Shown in pieces: positions 44,326 through 53,177 of a DNA stretch of 64,000 nt; the first letter of the stretch is position 1, and the number at the start of each line of letters is the position of its first letter. This DNA is from Oscillospiraceae bacterium (GTDB taxonomy: Bacteria > Bacillota > Clostridia > Oscillospirales > Ruminococcaceae). The stretch is from positions 24,679-88,678 of the forward strand of contig JAKSPJ010000011.1 of assembly GCA_024404915.1 (NCBI GenBank), in the 5' to 3' direction. A model generated the notes under the pieces. The model made no database searches. It saw only the letters and a list, made by a program, of their open reading frames with translations, and had not been told where the DNA came from. Position numbers and translations under genes: made by a program.

Positions 44326-45632
44326 GCGGAAAAATCATTATGTCTGTTGCAGGCTGTCTGCTTGCGGCGGGTGCGGTGTACGCCGCATATCGTGTGCTTC
44401 AGATTCCCCGTCCTGGTGAGGAGCCGGAGCTTTCTGCCGCAGAAATTACTACTGCGGCAACAGCAGAAACCACAACCACAGCGCCGCAGGACCCCTATGG
44501 CTATGTCCACGGTACAGAGGGATATTATTCTTTGGCGGAAAACGGCGGTGCACCGGATATTAAGATACAGGAAGGCGGCACTTGCTGGGTTGTGGCAGCC
44601 TCTTCTGCAATGGAGTCAGAGCATCTTCGTTCCACAGGCAGTCCTATGAAAGTGGATCCCTTTATGCTGTTGGATTCTGTATACCGCAAATTCAAGAAGG
44701 AAGGCTATATGCTGAAGGGGGAGGCCTCTGCCGTAAATATTGGCGGCTGGGGCTGGATGCTTGTAAAATCCATGTCCAACGGCTATAATGGCTATATTCT
44801 CACTGAGGCAAATAATTATAATGATTGTGACAGGGCCACCATTCAGTCAGAACTCAAAATCAGAGGTGCACTCAACGTGGATGTGCCGGATGACAATAAA
44901 AAGAAAAAAATCTGCGGCGCATATCGCACAATGAATTTCCCGGATGCTGAGGAAGCGGATTATGACCATTCTGTTGTCATTATAGGCTGGGATGACCATT
45001 TCCCGAAGGACTATTTTTCTGTGCCTGCCACTCAGGATGGTGCATGGCTTTTGCAGGACAGCCGTTCTGAAAACTATGCCTATTACTGGATGTCCTATGA
45101 TACACCCCTGAAGAACTGCCTGAGTTATTCGCTTTCGGGTATGCACGGAACGGTGTGCAGTTTTGATATGGGCAAGGAGAAGAAAATTCAGGTGGGTGAT
45201 GAAACCGCCTTGGCCAATGTGTTCCATTATACGGGTACATTGACGGATATCGGCACATATACATCCGGCATGAATCAGCGTCTGACCGTAGAAATTCATG
45301 ACGGACAGCTGGGCACACTGCTGTATGCCCAGGGGGCAGAGTACCGCTTCCCCGGTTATCACACCATTCATCTGGAAACGCCCCAGCAGGTGAGCGATTT
45401 TACTGTTGTAGTGCGGTATGCAGGATTGGCCGCGTTGGAGGGCCCGAAATGGTCTGATGCCCAGATGGATTATGTGGTATACGCAGATGAAGGGGTATCC
45501 TTCGTTGAAGTAGGCAGTCAGTGGTATGACCTGACAGATGAGAATATCCGTTCCATACTGGGGATTGACTATACCCCCAACAATGCATGTATCAAGGCAA
45601 TTTTTAATGAAACGACTGGAGTAACCTCGTGA
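44322..45632 (+). CDS. Papain-like (C1) protease with lectin-like domain
   Basis: The 436-residue protein has an N-terminal membrane anchor (about 4-23) and a Thr-rich linker (about 40-55), so it is probably surface-exposed. The C1 peptidase domain has Q83 and C88 in QEGGTCWVVAASS and H216 in DYDHSVVIIGW. The usual Asn of the triad (KNSWG) is replaced by Asp, D246 in LLQDSRSEN. The C-terminal 150 residues resemble the lectin-like module that follows clostridial C1 peptidases (GTYTSGMNQRLTVEIHD, DFTVVVRYAG). It overlaps both the upstream PHP gene and downstream pth. Substrate unknown; whether the Asp variant is active is uncertain. Confidence 0.85.
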   Translation: MSGKIIMSVAGCLLAAGAVYAAYRVLQIPRPGEEPELSAAEITTAATAETTTTAPQDPYGYVHGTEGYYSLAENGGAPDIKIQEGGTCWVVAASSAMESEHLRSTGSPMKVDPFMLLDSVYRKFKKEGYMLKGEASAVNIGGWGWMLVKSMSNGYNGYILTEANNYNDCDRATIQSELKIRGALNVDVPDDNKKKKICGAYRTMNFPDAEEADYDHSVVIIGWDDHFPKDYFSVPATQDGAWLLQDSRSENYAYYWMSYDTPLKNCLSYSLSGMHGTVCSFDMGKEKKIQVGDETALANVFHYTGTLTDIGTYTSGMNQRLTVEIHDGQLGTLLYAQGAEYRFPGYHTIHLETPQQVSDFTVVVRYAGLAALEGPKWSDAQMDYVVYADEGVSFVEVGSQWYDLTDENIRSILGIDYTPNNACIKAIFNETTGVTS

Positions 45633-46303
45633 GTATTTTTGATTTATTTAAACAGATTGAATCCCAGAATACCACTGTCACCGGACCACCGGAGTGGATG
45701 ATTGTGGGATTGGGCAATATCGGTGAGAAATACCGTAATACCCGACATAATGCAGGGTTTATCATGGTGGATGCCTTTGCAGAGAAGATTGGTGCCGGAT
45801 TCGGAAAGCATCAGTTTCAATCCAATACCGCCATGGCAGAGTGTAATGGAAAACGCTGTCTTCTGCTGAAACCGGATACCTTTATGAATCTCAGCGGACA
45901 GGCAGTTACAGAAGCCATGCAGTTTTATCAGATTCCGCCGGAGCGTGTCATCGTCATTTATGATGACATCAATCTGGCTGTGGGAGATTTGCGAATCCGC
46001 AGGAAGGGCAGTGACGGCGGTCACAACGGCATCAAGAATATCATCTATCTTTCCGGGGCGGATACATTCCCCAGAATCCGTGTGGGCATCGGTCAGAAGC
46101 CGCACAAGGATTATGATCTTGCTGCGTGGGTGCTGTCAGCTTTTTCTCCTGAGGAACTGGATACTTTGCAGGAATCCGCAAAGGCGGTCTGCGGTGCCAT
46201 TGAGCTGATGATGAATCACCAGACAGATCTTGCCATGAATCGTTATAACACTTCAAAGAAGAAAAAAGAATCAGTGACGCAGCCGTCACAGGAGGCAAAA
46301 TGA
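45629..46303 (+). CDS. pth: Peptidyl-tRNA hydrolase
   Basis: Recycles tRNA from prematurely released peptidyl-tRNA. The 224-residue protein has VGLGNIGEKYRNTRHNAGF (with catalytic His), LLKPDTFMNLSGQAV, DDINLAVGDLRIRRKGSDGGHNGIKNII and the conserved C-terminal half. It starts at GTG 45629 with GGAG upstream and carries an N-terminal extension of about 22 residues before the usual MIVGLGN start, plus a Lys/Gln-rich tail. Its start overlaps the protease stop (GTGA), its stop overlaps the LRR lipoprotein start. pth usually lies next to mfd, and here two genes separate them. Confidence 0.95.
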   Translation: MSIFDLFKQIESQNTTVTGPPEWMIVGLGNIGEKYRNTRHNAGFIMVDAFAEKIGAGFGKHQFQSNTAMAECNGKRCLLLKPDTFMNLSGQAVTEAMQFYQIPPERVIVIYDDINLAVGDLRIRRKGSDGGHNGIKNIIYLSGADTFPRIRVGIGQKPHKDYDLAAWVLSAFSPEELDTLQESAKAVCGAIELMMNHQTDLAMNRYNTSKKKKESVTQPSQEAK

Positions 46304-47427
46304 AAAGCATCAATCGAGGAATATGTGCGCTGACAGCAGCTTTTCTGTGCTGCGGCAGTCTGGCTGCCTGCGGACAGAAGCAGGAGACGGAAACAGGTTT
46401 GTGGGAGAACATCGAACCTTTGACAGAGGATGAAATCAATACACCGAAAACGGATGATGGCGTTTATCTGAGCTATACCAGAAAGGAACCGGCTGAAAAC
46501 CCCTATGCAGGGGATACCAAAGTGGTGAAGGAAAAGGAAGAAAAAGACGGCATCCTGTTTTGTGTCTACGAGAAACATGCGGAAATCATCGGGCATACGG
46601 ATGATTTTGCAGAAACCGTTTATGAGCTGCCTGCGGAACTGGACGGTAAGCCTGTTACAGCAGTGGCAGATGTGACAGTGAATGAGGATAGTATTTTTGA
46701 CATCGATAAAAACGGTGCATTTTACGGCTGTTATTCCCTGGAAAAAGTCGTCGTGCCGGAGGGGTATTATTCCATTGGACAATACGGTTTTTACGGCTGC
46801 AAGAATCTGAAAACTGTTGAGATGCCTGAAACCATTTCTGCAATCGGAAGCCGTGCATTTGCAATGTGTTCACAGCTGCGGAATATGACTGTTCCGGAGG
46901 GGGTTGCAGCTATTGGTGACAGTGCATTTTCTCTGACGCCATGGTATGATAATCTGCTTTATCACAATGACCTTGTGATTTTTAACTGCAATCTGTATGA
47001 TGTGGGCAAAAGATGCACAGGTGAGGTGACGATTCCGGATTATGTAACATCTGTGGGGGATTATGCATTTTACAGCTGCCGTTCCGTGCAGTCTGTGATT
47101 GTGCCGGAATCCGTGGAGAGTATAGGTGCCTATGCGTTCTGCAACTGCCCGGGCCTGAAATATGTGGCGGTCAGCAATCAGGAATGCAAAATTGCGGAGG
47201 GTGAAACCACTTTCAGCAATAAGGCGGATGATGACAACAAGGATTATTACAACGGAATCATTTATGGTGTGCCCGGTTCTTCGTCAGAAGCATTTGCGAA
47301 GAAATACGGCTACCATTTTGAAGATATCAAGAAAATGGATACCCGGACAAAGGAACAGGAGACAGAACCTGTTGTGACTACAACAGAAGAAACAGCAAAA
47401 GTGGATGAAACCACAACTGCATCATGA
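46300..47427 (+). CDS. BspA-type leucine-rich repeat lipoprotein
   Basis: The 375-residue protein has a lipoprotein signal with lipobox LAAC (Cys at about residue 24) and about four or five BspA-like LRR units (ISAIGSRAFAMCSQL, VAAIGDSAF, VTSVGDYAFYSC, VESIGAYAFCNC). A Thr/Glu-rich tail follows. BspA-type LRR proteins on cell surfaces often mediate binding to hosts, glycans or other bacteria; the ligand here is unknown. Start overlaps the pth stop by 4 bases, suggesting coupling. The gene is an insertion between pth and mfd. Confidence 0.88.
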   Translation: MKSINRGICALTAAFLCCGSLAACGQKQETETGLWENIEPLTEDEINTPKTDDGVYLSYTRKEPAENPYAGDTKVVKEKEEKDGILFCVYEKHAEIIGHTDDFAETVYELPAELDGKPVTAVADVTVNEDSIFDIDKNGAFYGCYSLEKVVVPEGYYSIGQYGFYGCKNLKTVEMPETISAIGSRAFAMCSQLRNMTVPEGVAAIGDSAFSLTPWYDNLLYHNDLVIFNCNLYDVGKRCTGEVTIPDYVTSVGDYAFYSCRSVQSVIVPESVESIGAYAFCNCPGLKYVAVSNQECKIAEGETTFSNKADDDNKDYYNGIIYGVPGSSSEAFAKKYGYHFEDIKKMDTRTKEQETEPVVTTTEETAKVDETTTAS

Positions 47428-47448
47428 TGAAAATATGGGGGATGTATC

Positions 47449-48312
47449 ATGGAAAAGAACCTGAAAAAGCCGAAGAAGCAATCGTTTAAGCTGGCATTTC
47501 TGATTTTGCTTGCTTGCTGTGTGATTCTGATTCTCGTGTCTGTTTTCTTCGTAATTCTGTATGTTCAGAATAATGCAATTCATCCGATGAATGAGGCCTA
47601 CGTCAAGTTCCCGAGTCAGGAGGAATCTGCTCCCGATGAGGAAACATCTGTTTACATATCACAGGATGTGCGGCTGTATGCACCGGTTCTGAAGGAGGCA
47701 ATTGAAAAATACGGTGAGCCTTATGCGGCTTCTGTATTGGAATCTCCCGGTGTGATTGGACAGGTTTATGCTTCACATCTGTATTATTTGCAGGGCGTAT
47801 ATGCGGAATGGATTGATGTGGACGGAGACGGCAAAATGGAATTGTTCTGCGGCGGCATCGGCGATGAGAAAGAACGTGGTACTGCCAGTCTTTATGCAAT
47901 CACCGGTGATCAGATGGTAACACTGAAAACCGATATGCAGATTATGTATCTGCCGGAGGATAACAAGCAGACCGTCTTTATGAAACTCAAGGACAGCCAG
48001 GCTTACTATGTGGTGGATGAGGAGTATTATCCGAATGGTGACCAGGTTGTGCTTCGTGAGTTCTTTCAGAAAAACCGTGGTTCATTGAAGAGCGATGGAA
48101 AATATCTTGTGGGTGATGCGGATGCTGCGGAAAAGTATGACAGCTATATCCGCACAGTATCCCTTGTGAATATGCCCCTGAGCTTTGAAATGGAAAATGA
48201 AGAACTGGACATTGCACGCTGTGTGGCATTTCCTCCCACCGGTATCTCAAAGGAAGCCGCAGAGGAATATGCAGAGAGTGCCGTGAAAGTCATTCGTGAG
48301 ATTCTGGGATAA
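47449..48312 (+). CDS. Unknown membrane-anchored extracellular protein
   Basis: Not recognised. The 287-residue protein has a Lys-rich N-terminus, one membrane helix (about 14-40) and an extracellular domain of about 240 residues. A WIDVDGDGKMELFCGG segment at about 123-137 resembles a DxDxDG calcium loop, as in FG-GAP or dockerin-like repeats. The rest is mixed beta and helix. GGGGGA precedes the ATG at 47449. It follows the LRR lipoprotein and may be co-transcribed with it and pth. Confidence 0.8.
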   Translation: MEKNLKKPKKQSFKLAFLILLACCVILILVSVFFVILYVQNNAIHPMNEAYVKFPSQEESAPDEETSVYISQDVRLYAPVLKEAIEKYGEPYAASVLESPGVIGQVYASHLYYLQGVYAEWIDVDGDGKMELFCGGIGDEKERGTASLYAITGDQMVTLKTDMQIMYLPEDNKQTVFMKLKDSQAYYVVDEEYYPNGDQVVLREFFQKNRGSLKSDGKYLVGDADAAEKYDSYIRTVSLVNMPLSFEMENEELDIARCVAFPPTGISKEAAEEYAESAVKVIREILG

Positions 48313-48318
48313 CAGCAG

Positions 48319-48359
48319 CGCCCTCCGGCTGTGTCATGCGCCGGAGGCGAAGCTTTTTA
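48319..48359 (+). terminator. Terminator before mfd
   Basis: CGCCCTCCGGC at 48319-48329 pairs with GCCGGAGGCG at 48339-48348 (one bulge), then AAGCTTTTT. The T-run is slightly offset, so efficiency is uncertain. Confidence 0.6.
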
Positions 48360-48442
48360 TCCGGGAATGCAGTCTTTCTGTATTGCATTCCGAAAATGAT
48401 TTTGAGCACACTTTATGACACCGTAATATAAGGAGCATTGAT

Positions 48443-51400
48443 ATGCGTTTTTTTACTGAGGCCGCAGCGCAGATTCCGGCTGTAAAAGAACTGCGCAAAG
48501 CTTTACAGAAAGGCCAAACACCGATTTCACTTTCCGGTGTTTCACAAATACACAGGGCGCAGATTCTGTTGACGATTTCACAGGATGCGCCCGTTTTGGT
48601 GCTTGTGTCCGATGAAGCCTCCGCAAGACAAATCTGCGAGGACATCAATTATATGGCAGGGGAGCGGACAGCGTATCCCTATCCTTCAAAGGAATTGAAT
48701 TTCCTGGATGCGGCAGGCATTTCCAGAGAATATGAGCAGCTGCGGATTACCGCCTTATCTGCGCTGTGCAGCGGCAGCTGCAGGGTGCTGGTTTCCTCCG
48801 CTGAAGCCGCTATGCAGTATACTATGCCCAGGGAAACGCTGCTTCAGCGGCAGATTCAGGTGCATACAGAAGAAAGCTGTGACCAGTATGCTTTTCTGGA
48901 AAAACTGAATGCCCTTGGCTATGTCCGTACAGAGCAGGTGGATGCCCCTTGTCAGTACTCCGTCCGTGGTTCGATTGTAGATGTTTTTTCTCCGCAGAAT
49001 CAGCTGCCTGTCCGTATTGAATTCTGGGGAGATGACATTGACAGCATGGCATGGTTTGAGCCGGAAACCCAGCGGCGAACAGACCAGATTGACAGCGTTG
49101 TGATTACACCTGCCCAGGAATCTCTGGCAGAAAAAGGAAAACTGGCAGAGAAAATCCGTAAATTGTCCGCCTCTGTCCGTGGAAAGCACAGTGCAGAAAT
49201 CAAGGCGAAAATGTCAGCTGATGCAGAAAAACTGGACAGCGGTCTTTCCCTGCAGAATATAGATATGTATTTCTCTTTGCTGTATGATCAGCCCGCTTCC
49301 ATATTTGATTATTTTGACGGTGCGGTGGCACTGTGCGAAACAGGCGGTCTGATGGATGCTTTGCAGTCACTGCAGTCCCGCTATACAGAGGATGTGAAGC
49401 TGATGCTGGAAAACGGCTCTCTTTGCCGTCAGCTGGCAGATTATTTTCTGGATGCGGCACAGGTGATGGCAACTGCAAAAGAGCGGAAGCTCGTCTGTAT
49501 GAATACGTTTCTCAGCAGCACCTCCATTTTTCAGTTTCAGTGCATGCTTTCCGTGGAGGCGGTGCAGAATGCACCATGGGGCGGAAGTACCCGTGTGCTG
49601 ACAGAGGATTTGCAGGAGCTTCTGAACCGCAGGTATGCGGTGGCGGTCTGCGGCGGTACTGAAAAGACGCTGCCCCTGCTTTTGCAGGATTTAAGGGACA
49701 GCGGCATTCGCTGTGTGATTGCATCCCCCGATACGGAACCTGAGCCGGGATTGGTGCTGCTGATGCGAAGCGGTCTCTCTGCGGGGTTTGAATATCCTGC
49801 GGTACGGTTTGCCTGCATTGCCCAGAGCAAGGCGCAAAGCACAGTTCTGAAAAAACGAAAATTCAAAAAAGGCCAGGAAATCCGTGCGCTGTCTGAAATC
49901 TCTGCAGGTGACCTGGTGGTGCATGCCGGGCACGGCATTGGCCGTTTCCAGGGAATCAAAAAGCTGGAAATGGAAGGTATTACCAAAGATTACATCACCA
50001 TTGAATATGCAGGAGATGATGTGCTGTATGTGCCTGTCACCCAGCTGGATATGGTGTCCAGATATATCGGCGGCAAAGATGATGTAACCGTAAAACTGAA
50101 CAAGCTTGGTTCCCAGGAGTGGCAAAAGACACGCAGCAACGTGAAAAAAGCCGTCAAGGATATGGCTGCGGAGCTGATTCGCCTGTATGCTTTGCGTGAA
50201 AAGGCAGAGGGCTTTGCCTTCGATCAGGATGATGATGTTCAGCGTGATTTTGAAGCACGTTTCCCCTATATGGAAACCAATGACCAGCTTCGCAGCATCG
50301 AGGAAATCAAGCACGACATGGAGCGGAGCCGCCCCATGGACAGACTGCTTTGCGGTGATGTGGGCTTTGGAAAAACAGAGGTGGCACTCCGTGCAGCGCT
50401 GAAATGTGTCATGTCCGGCAAGCAGTGTGTATTGCTTGCCCCCACCACGGTTCTGGCGCATCAGCACTATGAAACGGCACTCCGCCGCTTTGAGTTTACC
50501 CCCATCAATATCGAGCTGCTTTCCCGATTCCGCACAAAGAAGGAGCAGACAGCCATTCTGAAGAAAACCGCAGACGGCACCATTGATTTATTGATTGGCA
50601 CCCATCGTCTGCTGTCAAAGGATGTGAAATTCGGCGCACTGGGCCTTGCCATTATTGATGAGGAACAGCGTTTCGGCGTAGCACATAAGGAAAAATTCAA
50701 GACTCTGTTTCACGGTGTGGATATGCTGACGCTTTCTGCCACACCGATTCCCCGTACCCTGAATATGGCATTGTCCGGCATTCGGGATATGAGCGTGATT
50801 GAGGAACCGCCTCAGGACAGATATCCGGTGCAGAGTTTTGTGCTGGAATATAACGCAGGACTGGTGGTACAGGCCATTCAGAGGGAACTGAAGCGAGGGG
50901 GCCAGGTGTATTATATTCATAATCATGTGGATACCATCATGCACTGTGCAGGCAAACTGCAGGACATGCTGCCGGATGCCAGAATTGCCTATGCCCACGG
51001 CAGAATGGGCGAGCAGGAAATCAGTGAAATCTGGCGCAGACTGGTGGAACATGAGATTGACATTCTGGTTTGTACCACGATTATTGAAACGGGTGTGGAT
51101 ATTCCAAATGTCAATACCCTGATTATGGAGCAGGCAGACCGCTTCGGCCTGTCACAGCTGTATCAGCTTCGTGGACGTGTGGGCAGATCCAATCGCCGTG
51201 CCTATGCCTATTTCACCTATCAGCCTAACCGTGCCCTGAGCGAGATTGCCGAAAAGCGTCTGGAGGTTATGCGTGAATTTACCCAGTTTGGCAGCGGCTT
51301 CCGTATTGCGATGCGTGACCTGGAGCTGCGGGGCGCAGGCAGTTTGCTGGGCGGTCAGCAGCATGGCCAGATGGAGCAGGTGGGATATGAAATGTACCTG

Positions 51401-51892
51401 AAAATGCTGAATGAGGCTATTGCGGAGGAGAAGGGAGAGCCGGTCAAGGCACCGGGATGCAGCATTGATATTCAGGTGGAATCTCACATTCCGGAGGAGT
51501 ATATTTCCAGTATGACATCCCGTCTGGAGATTTACCGCAGAATTGCGCTTCTGGAGACAGAGACGGATAAAACAGATATGCTGGATGAGCTGATAGACCG
51601 TTTCGGGGAACCGCCGAAGAGCCTTGAAAATCTGATTGATGCTTCCTTGCTGCGTAACCAGGCAGGCAGTCTTGGCATTACAGAGATTTCACAGAAACGG
51701 GGGGCGCTGTTCTTTTTTGTTACACAGCCGAACCCGAATCAGCTTCGCATGCTGATGATGAATTATTATGACCGTATTGCGTTTAATGACCAGAAGAAAC
51801 CCTATTATGTTGCAATCCGTGTGCAGAAGGGAGAGTATTCCATGGACCTGATGCGGAATGTAATCCGTATCTTCCAGGAAAATGCTTCCTGA
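48443..51892 (+). CDS. mfd: Transcription-repair coupling factor Mfd
   Basis: Mfd removes RNA polymerase stalled at lesions and recruits UvrABC. The 1149-residue protein has the UvrB-like N-terminal domains, the RNA polymerase-interacting domain (ISAGDLVVHAGHGIGRFQGI, about 480-545), helicase motifs GDVGFGKTEVALRAA, IIDEEQRFGV, LSATPIPRTL, TTIIETGVDIPN and QLRGRVGRSNRRAYAY, and a C-terminal D7 domain. Full length for the family. TAAGGAGC precedes the ATG. A weak TTGAGC/TAATAT pair near 48403-48430 may be its promoter. Confidence 0.97.
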   Translation: MRFFTEAAAQIPAVKELRKALQKGQTPISLSGVSQIHRAQILLTISQDAPVLVLVSDEASARQICEDINYMAGERTAYPYPSKELNFLDAAGISREYEQLRITALSALCSGSCRVLVSSAEAAMQYTMPRETLLQRQIQVHTEESCDQYAFLEKLNALGYVRTEQVDAPCQYSVRGSIVDVFSPQNQLPVRIEFWGDDIDSMAWFEPETQRRTDQIDSVVITPAQESLAEKGKLAEKIRKLSASVRGKHSAEIKAKMSADAEKLDSGLSLQNIDMYFSLLYDQPASIFDYFDGAVALCETGGLMDALQSLQSRYTEDVKLMLENGSLCRQLADYFLDAAQVMATAKERKLVCMNTFLSSTSIFQFQCMLSVEAVQNAPWGGSTRVLTEDLQELLNRRYAVAVCGGTEKTLPLLLQDLRDSGIRCVIASPDTEPEPGLVLLMRSGLSAGFEYPAVRFACIAQSKAQSTVLKKRKFKKGQEIRALSEISAGDLVVHAGHGIGRFQGIKKLEMEGITKDYITIEYAGDDVLYVPVTQLDMVSRYIGGKDDVTVKLNKLGSQEWQKTRSNVKKAVKDMAAELIRLYALREKAEGFAFDQDDDVQRDFEARFPYMETNDQLRSIEEIKHDMERSRPMDRLLCGDVGFGKTEVALRAALKCVMSGKQCVLLAPTTVLAHQHYETALRRFEFTPINIELLSRFRTKKEQTAILKKTADGTIDLLIGTHRLLSKDVKFGALGLAIIDEEQRFGVAHKEKFKTLFHGVDMLTLSATPIPRTLNMALSGIRDMSVIEEPPQDRYPVQSFVLEYNAGLVVQAIQRELKRGGQVYYIHNHVDTIMHCAGKLQDMLPDARIAYAHGRMGEQEISEIWRRLVEHEIDILVCTTIIETGVDIPNVNTLIMEQADRFGLSQLYQLRGRVGRSNRRAYAYFTYQPNRALSEIAEKRLEVMREFTQFGSGFRIAMRDLELRGAGSLLGGQQHGQMEQVGYEMYLKMLNEAIAEEKGEPVKAPGCSIDIQVESHIPEEYISSMTSRLEIYRRIALLETETDKTDMLDELIDRFGEPPKSLENLIDASLLRNQAGSLGITEISQKRGALFFFVTQPNPNQLRMLMMNYYDRIAFNDQKKPYYVAIRVQKGEYSMDLMRNVIRIFQENAS

Positions 51893-51977
51893 GGGCGCAT
51901 TTGTCCCTGTTGTTTCGTCATCTTGCACGAAAAATCCGACTGAGAATCTGTACTGTCAGTTTTGTGCGGTATTGCCA

Positions 51978-52006
51978 TAGACAAATGGCATAAAACATGC
52001 TATAAT
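51978..52006 (+). promoter_or_regulatory. Promoter of lipoprotein gene
   Basis: TAGACA at 51978-51983 and exact TATAAT at 52001-52006 with a 17-base spacer, about 50 bases before the ATG at 52057. Confidence 0.78.
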
Positions 52007-52056
52007 GACCATATATTTGTGATACAGCAGATATGGAATCAATGGAGGTAATGAAT

Positions 52057-52929
52057 ATGAAAATGAAAAAAATGCTGGCATTGTTGTCCGCAATGGTGAT
52101 GGCAGGTGCACTGGCATCCTGCGGCAAGGATTTGTCCGGTTCTGTTTCAGAAGAATCTCAGGAGTCTTCATCTGTGGAAACAGAGGAGGTTTCGGAAGAA
52201 TCTTCAGAGGATACGGTATCAGAAGAGGCATCCTCCGAAGCGGAAGAATCCTCTGTGCCGGAGCAGCTGCCCAGAGATGTGGGTGCTGTTGACAGCAACG
52301 CCTTGGACTTTGAAGATGAGGATATGCACACACTGCACCAGATGGGCGGAGGCGGCGATGAAGCAGACGTGGAGCTGTCCATCGTGGACCTGGATGGAGA
52401 CAAAAAGGTGAAGGTGCATGCACTGAAGGGCAGCGAAGATGATAAATTCGGCGTTGTGAAGCTGGTGTTCAATCTCCCGGAGGTGCTGGGACTGGAGAAT
52501 GTGGGCAATATCGGTCATATCAGCGTGGATTTCACCTGTATTGCCAATGATATGTGGCTGAATGATGATGGCAGCGAATCCCTGGTTGTGGGCAATTTCC
52601 TGGGCGCACTGGCCGGCAATATTGCCTCTGCAAAGGGTACGGATGAGGAAGGCAATGTCATTCAGAATGAGTGGGCAATTCACTATGAGTTTGCATATCA
52701 GGAGTGGAATCATGAAGAAGCTTCCTGGAGATGCGAAACGGATGTGCCTGCATTGCTGCCTGCCAATGGCTATGCGGCAAATGATGAAGGCACCACGCTG
52801 GTAATCATGAGATGGGCACAGAAAAACGATGTGGACTTCTACATTGATAATGTGACCTTCTATGACAAAGACGGAAACTCCATGGCTATTCAGGGCGCAT
52901 CTGCTGCCCCGGAGGAAACTGCTGAATAA
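52057..52929 (+). CDS. Lipoprotein with carbohydrate-binding-like domain
   Basis: The ATG at 52057 lies 7 bases after GGAGGT; earlier ATGs at 52033 and 52051 are too far or too close. The 290-residue protein has a lipoprotein signal (lipobox LASC), a Ser/Glu-rich linker of about 50 residues, then a beta-rich domain of about 200 residues ending DVDFYIDNVTFYDKDGN. That ending resembles CBM4/9-like or galactose-binding beta-sandwiches in sugar-binding proteins, which is a weak resemblance. It may hold a glycan at the cell surface. Single gene with promoter and terminator. Confidence 0.75.
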   Translation: MKMKKMLALLSAMVMAGALASCGKDLSGSVSEESQESSSVETEEVSEESSEDTVSEEASSEAEESSVPEQLPRDVGAVDSNALDFEDEDMHTLHQMGGGGDEADVELSIVDLDGDKKVKVHALKGSEDDKFGVVKLVFNLPEVLGLENVGNIGHISVDFTCIANDMWLNDDGSESLVVGNFLGALAGNIASAKGTDEEGNVIQNEWAIHYEFAYQEWNHEEASWRCETDVPALLPANGYAANDEGTTLVIMRWAQKNDVDFYIDNVTFYDKDGNSMAIQGASAAPEETAE

Positions 52930-52936
52930 TATGCAG

Positions 52937-52965
52937 AGGACAGTTCGCAGCGGACTGTCCTTTTT
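52937..52965 (+). terminator. Terminator after lipoprotein gene
   Basis: AGGACAGT at 52937-52944 pairs with ACTGTCCT at 52954-52961, with a 9-base loop and five T. Confidence 0.85.
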
Positions 52966-53077
52966 GCACTTTCCATTTTTCATCGGCGTATTGTCTGCCC
53001 TTTAGATGTTTGTTTCGGTGCGGATAATGTATGAATTGCGAAATCAACATATTTTTTGTGAAATTTATACAGAACAC

Positions 53078-53106
53078 TTGCATTTTTTCGTGATTTGTGG
53101 TATGAT
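53078..53106 (+). promoter_or_regulatory. Promoter of hprK
   Basis: TTGCAT at 53078-53083 and TATGAT at 53101-53106 with a 17-base spacer, 70 bases before the hprK ATG. It may also drive the following PHP, murB, rapZ and birA genes, which follow closely. Confidence 0.72.
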
Positions 53107-53177
53107 AATAAGAAAGAATGCAATACCATGGGAGATGCTGTGGTTTTCTGCATGGTGTTGCCAGAAGGAGGATTCAT

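Noticed and set aside
48362..48391. Inverted repeat GGAATGCA / TGCATTCC upstream of mfd
   Set aside because: A hairpin of 8 or 9 bp without a T-run and close to a likely promoter; too little to call a terminator or operator.
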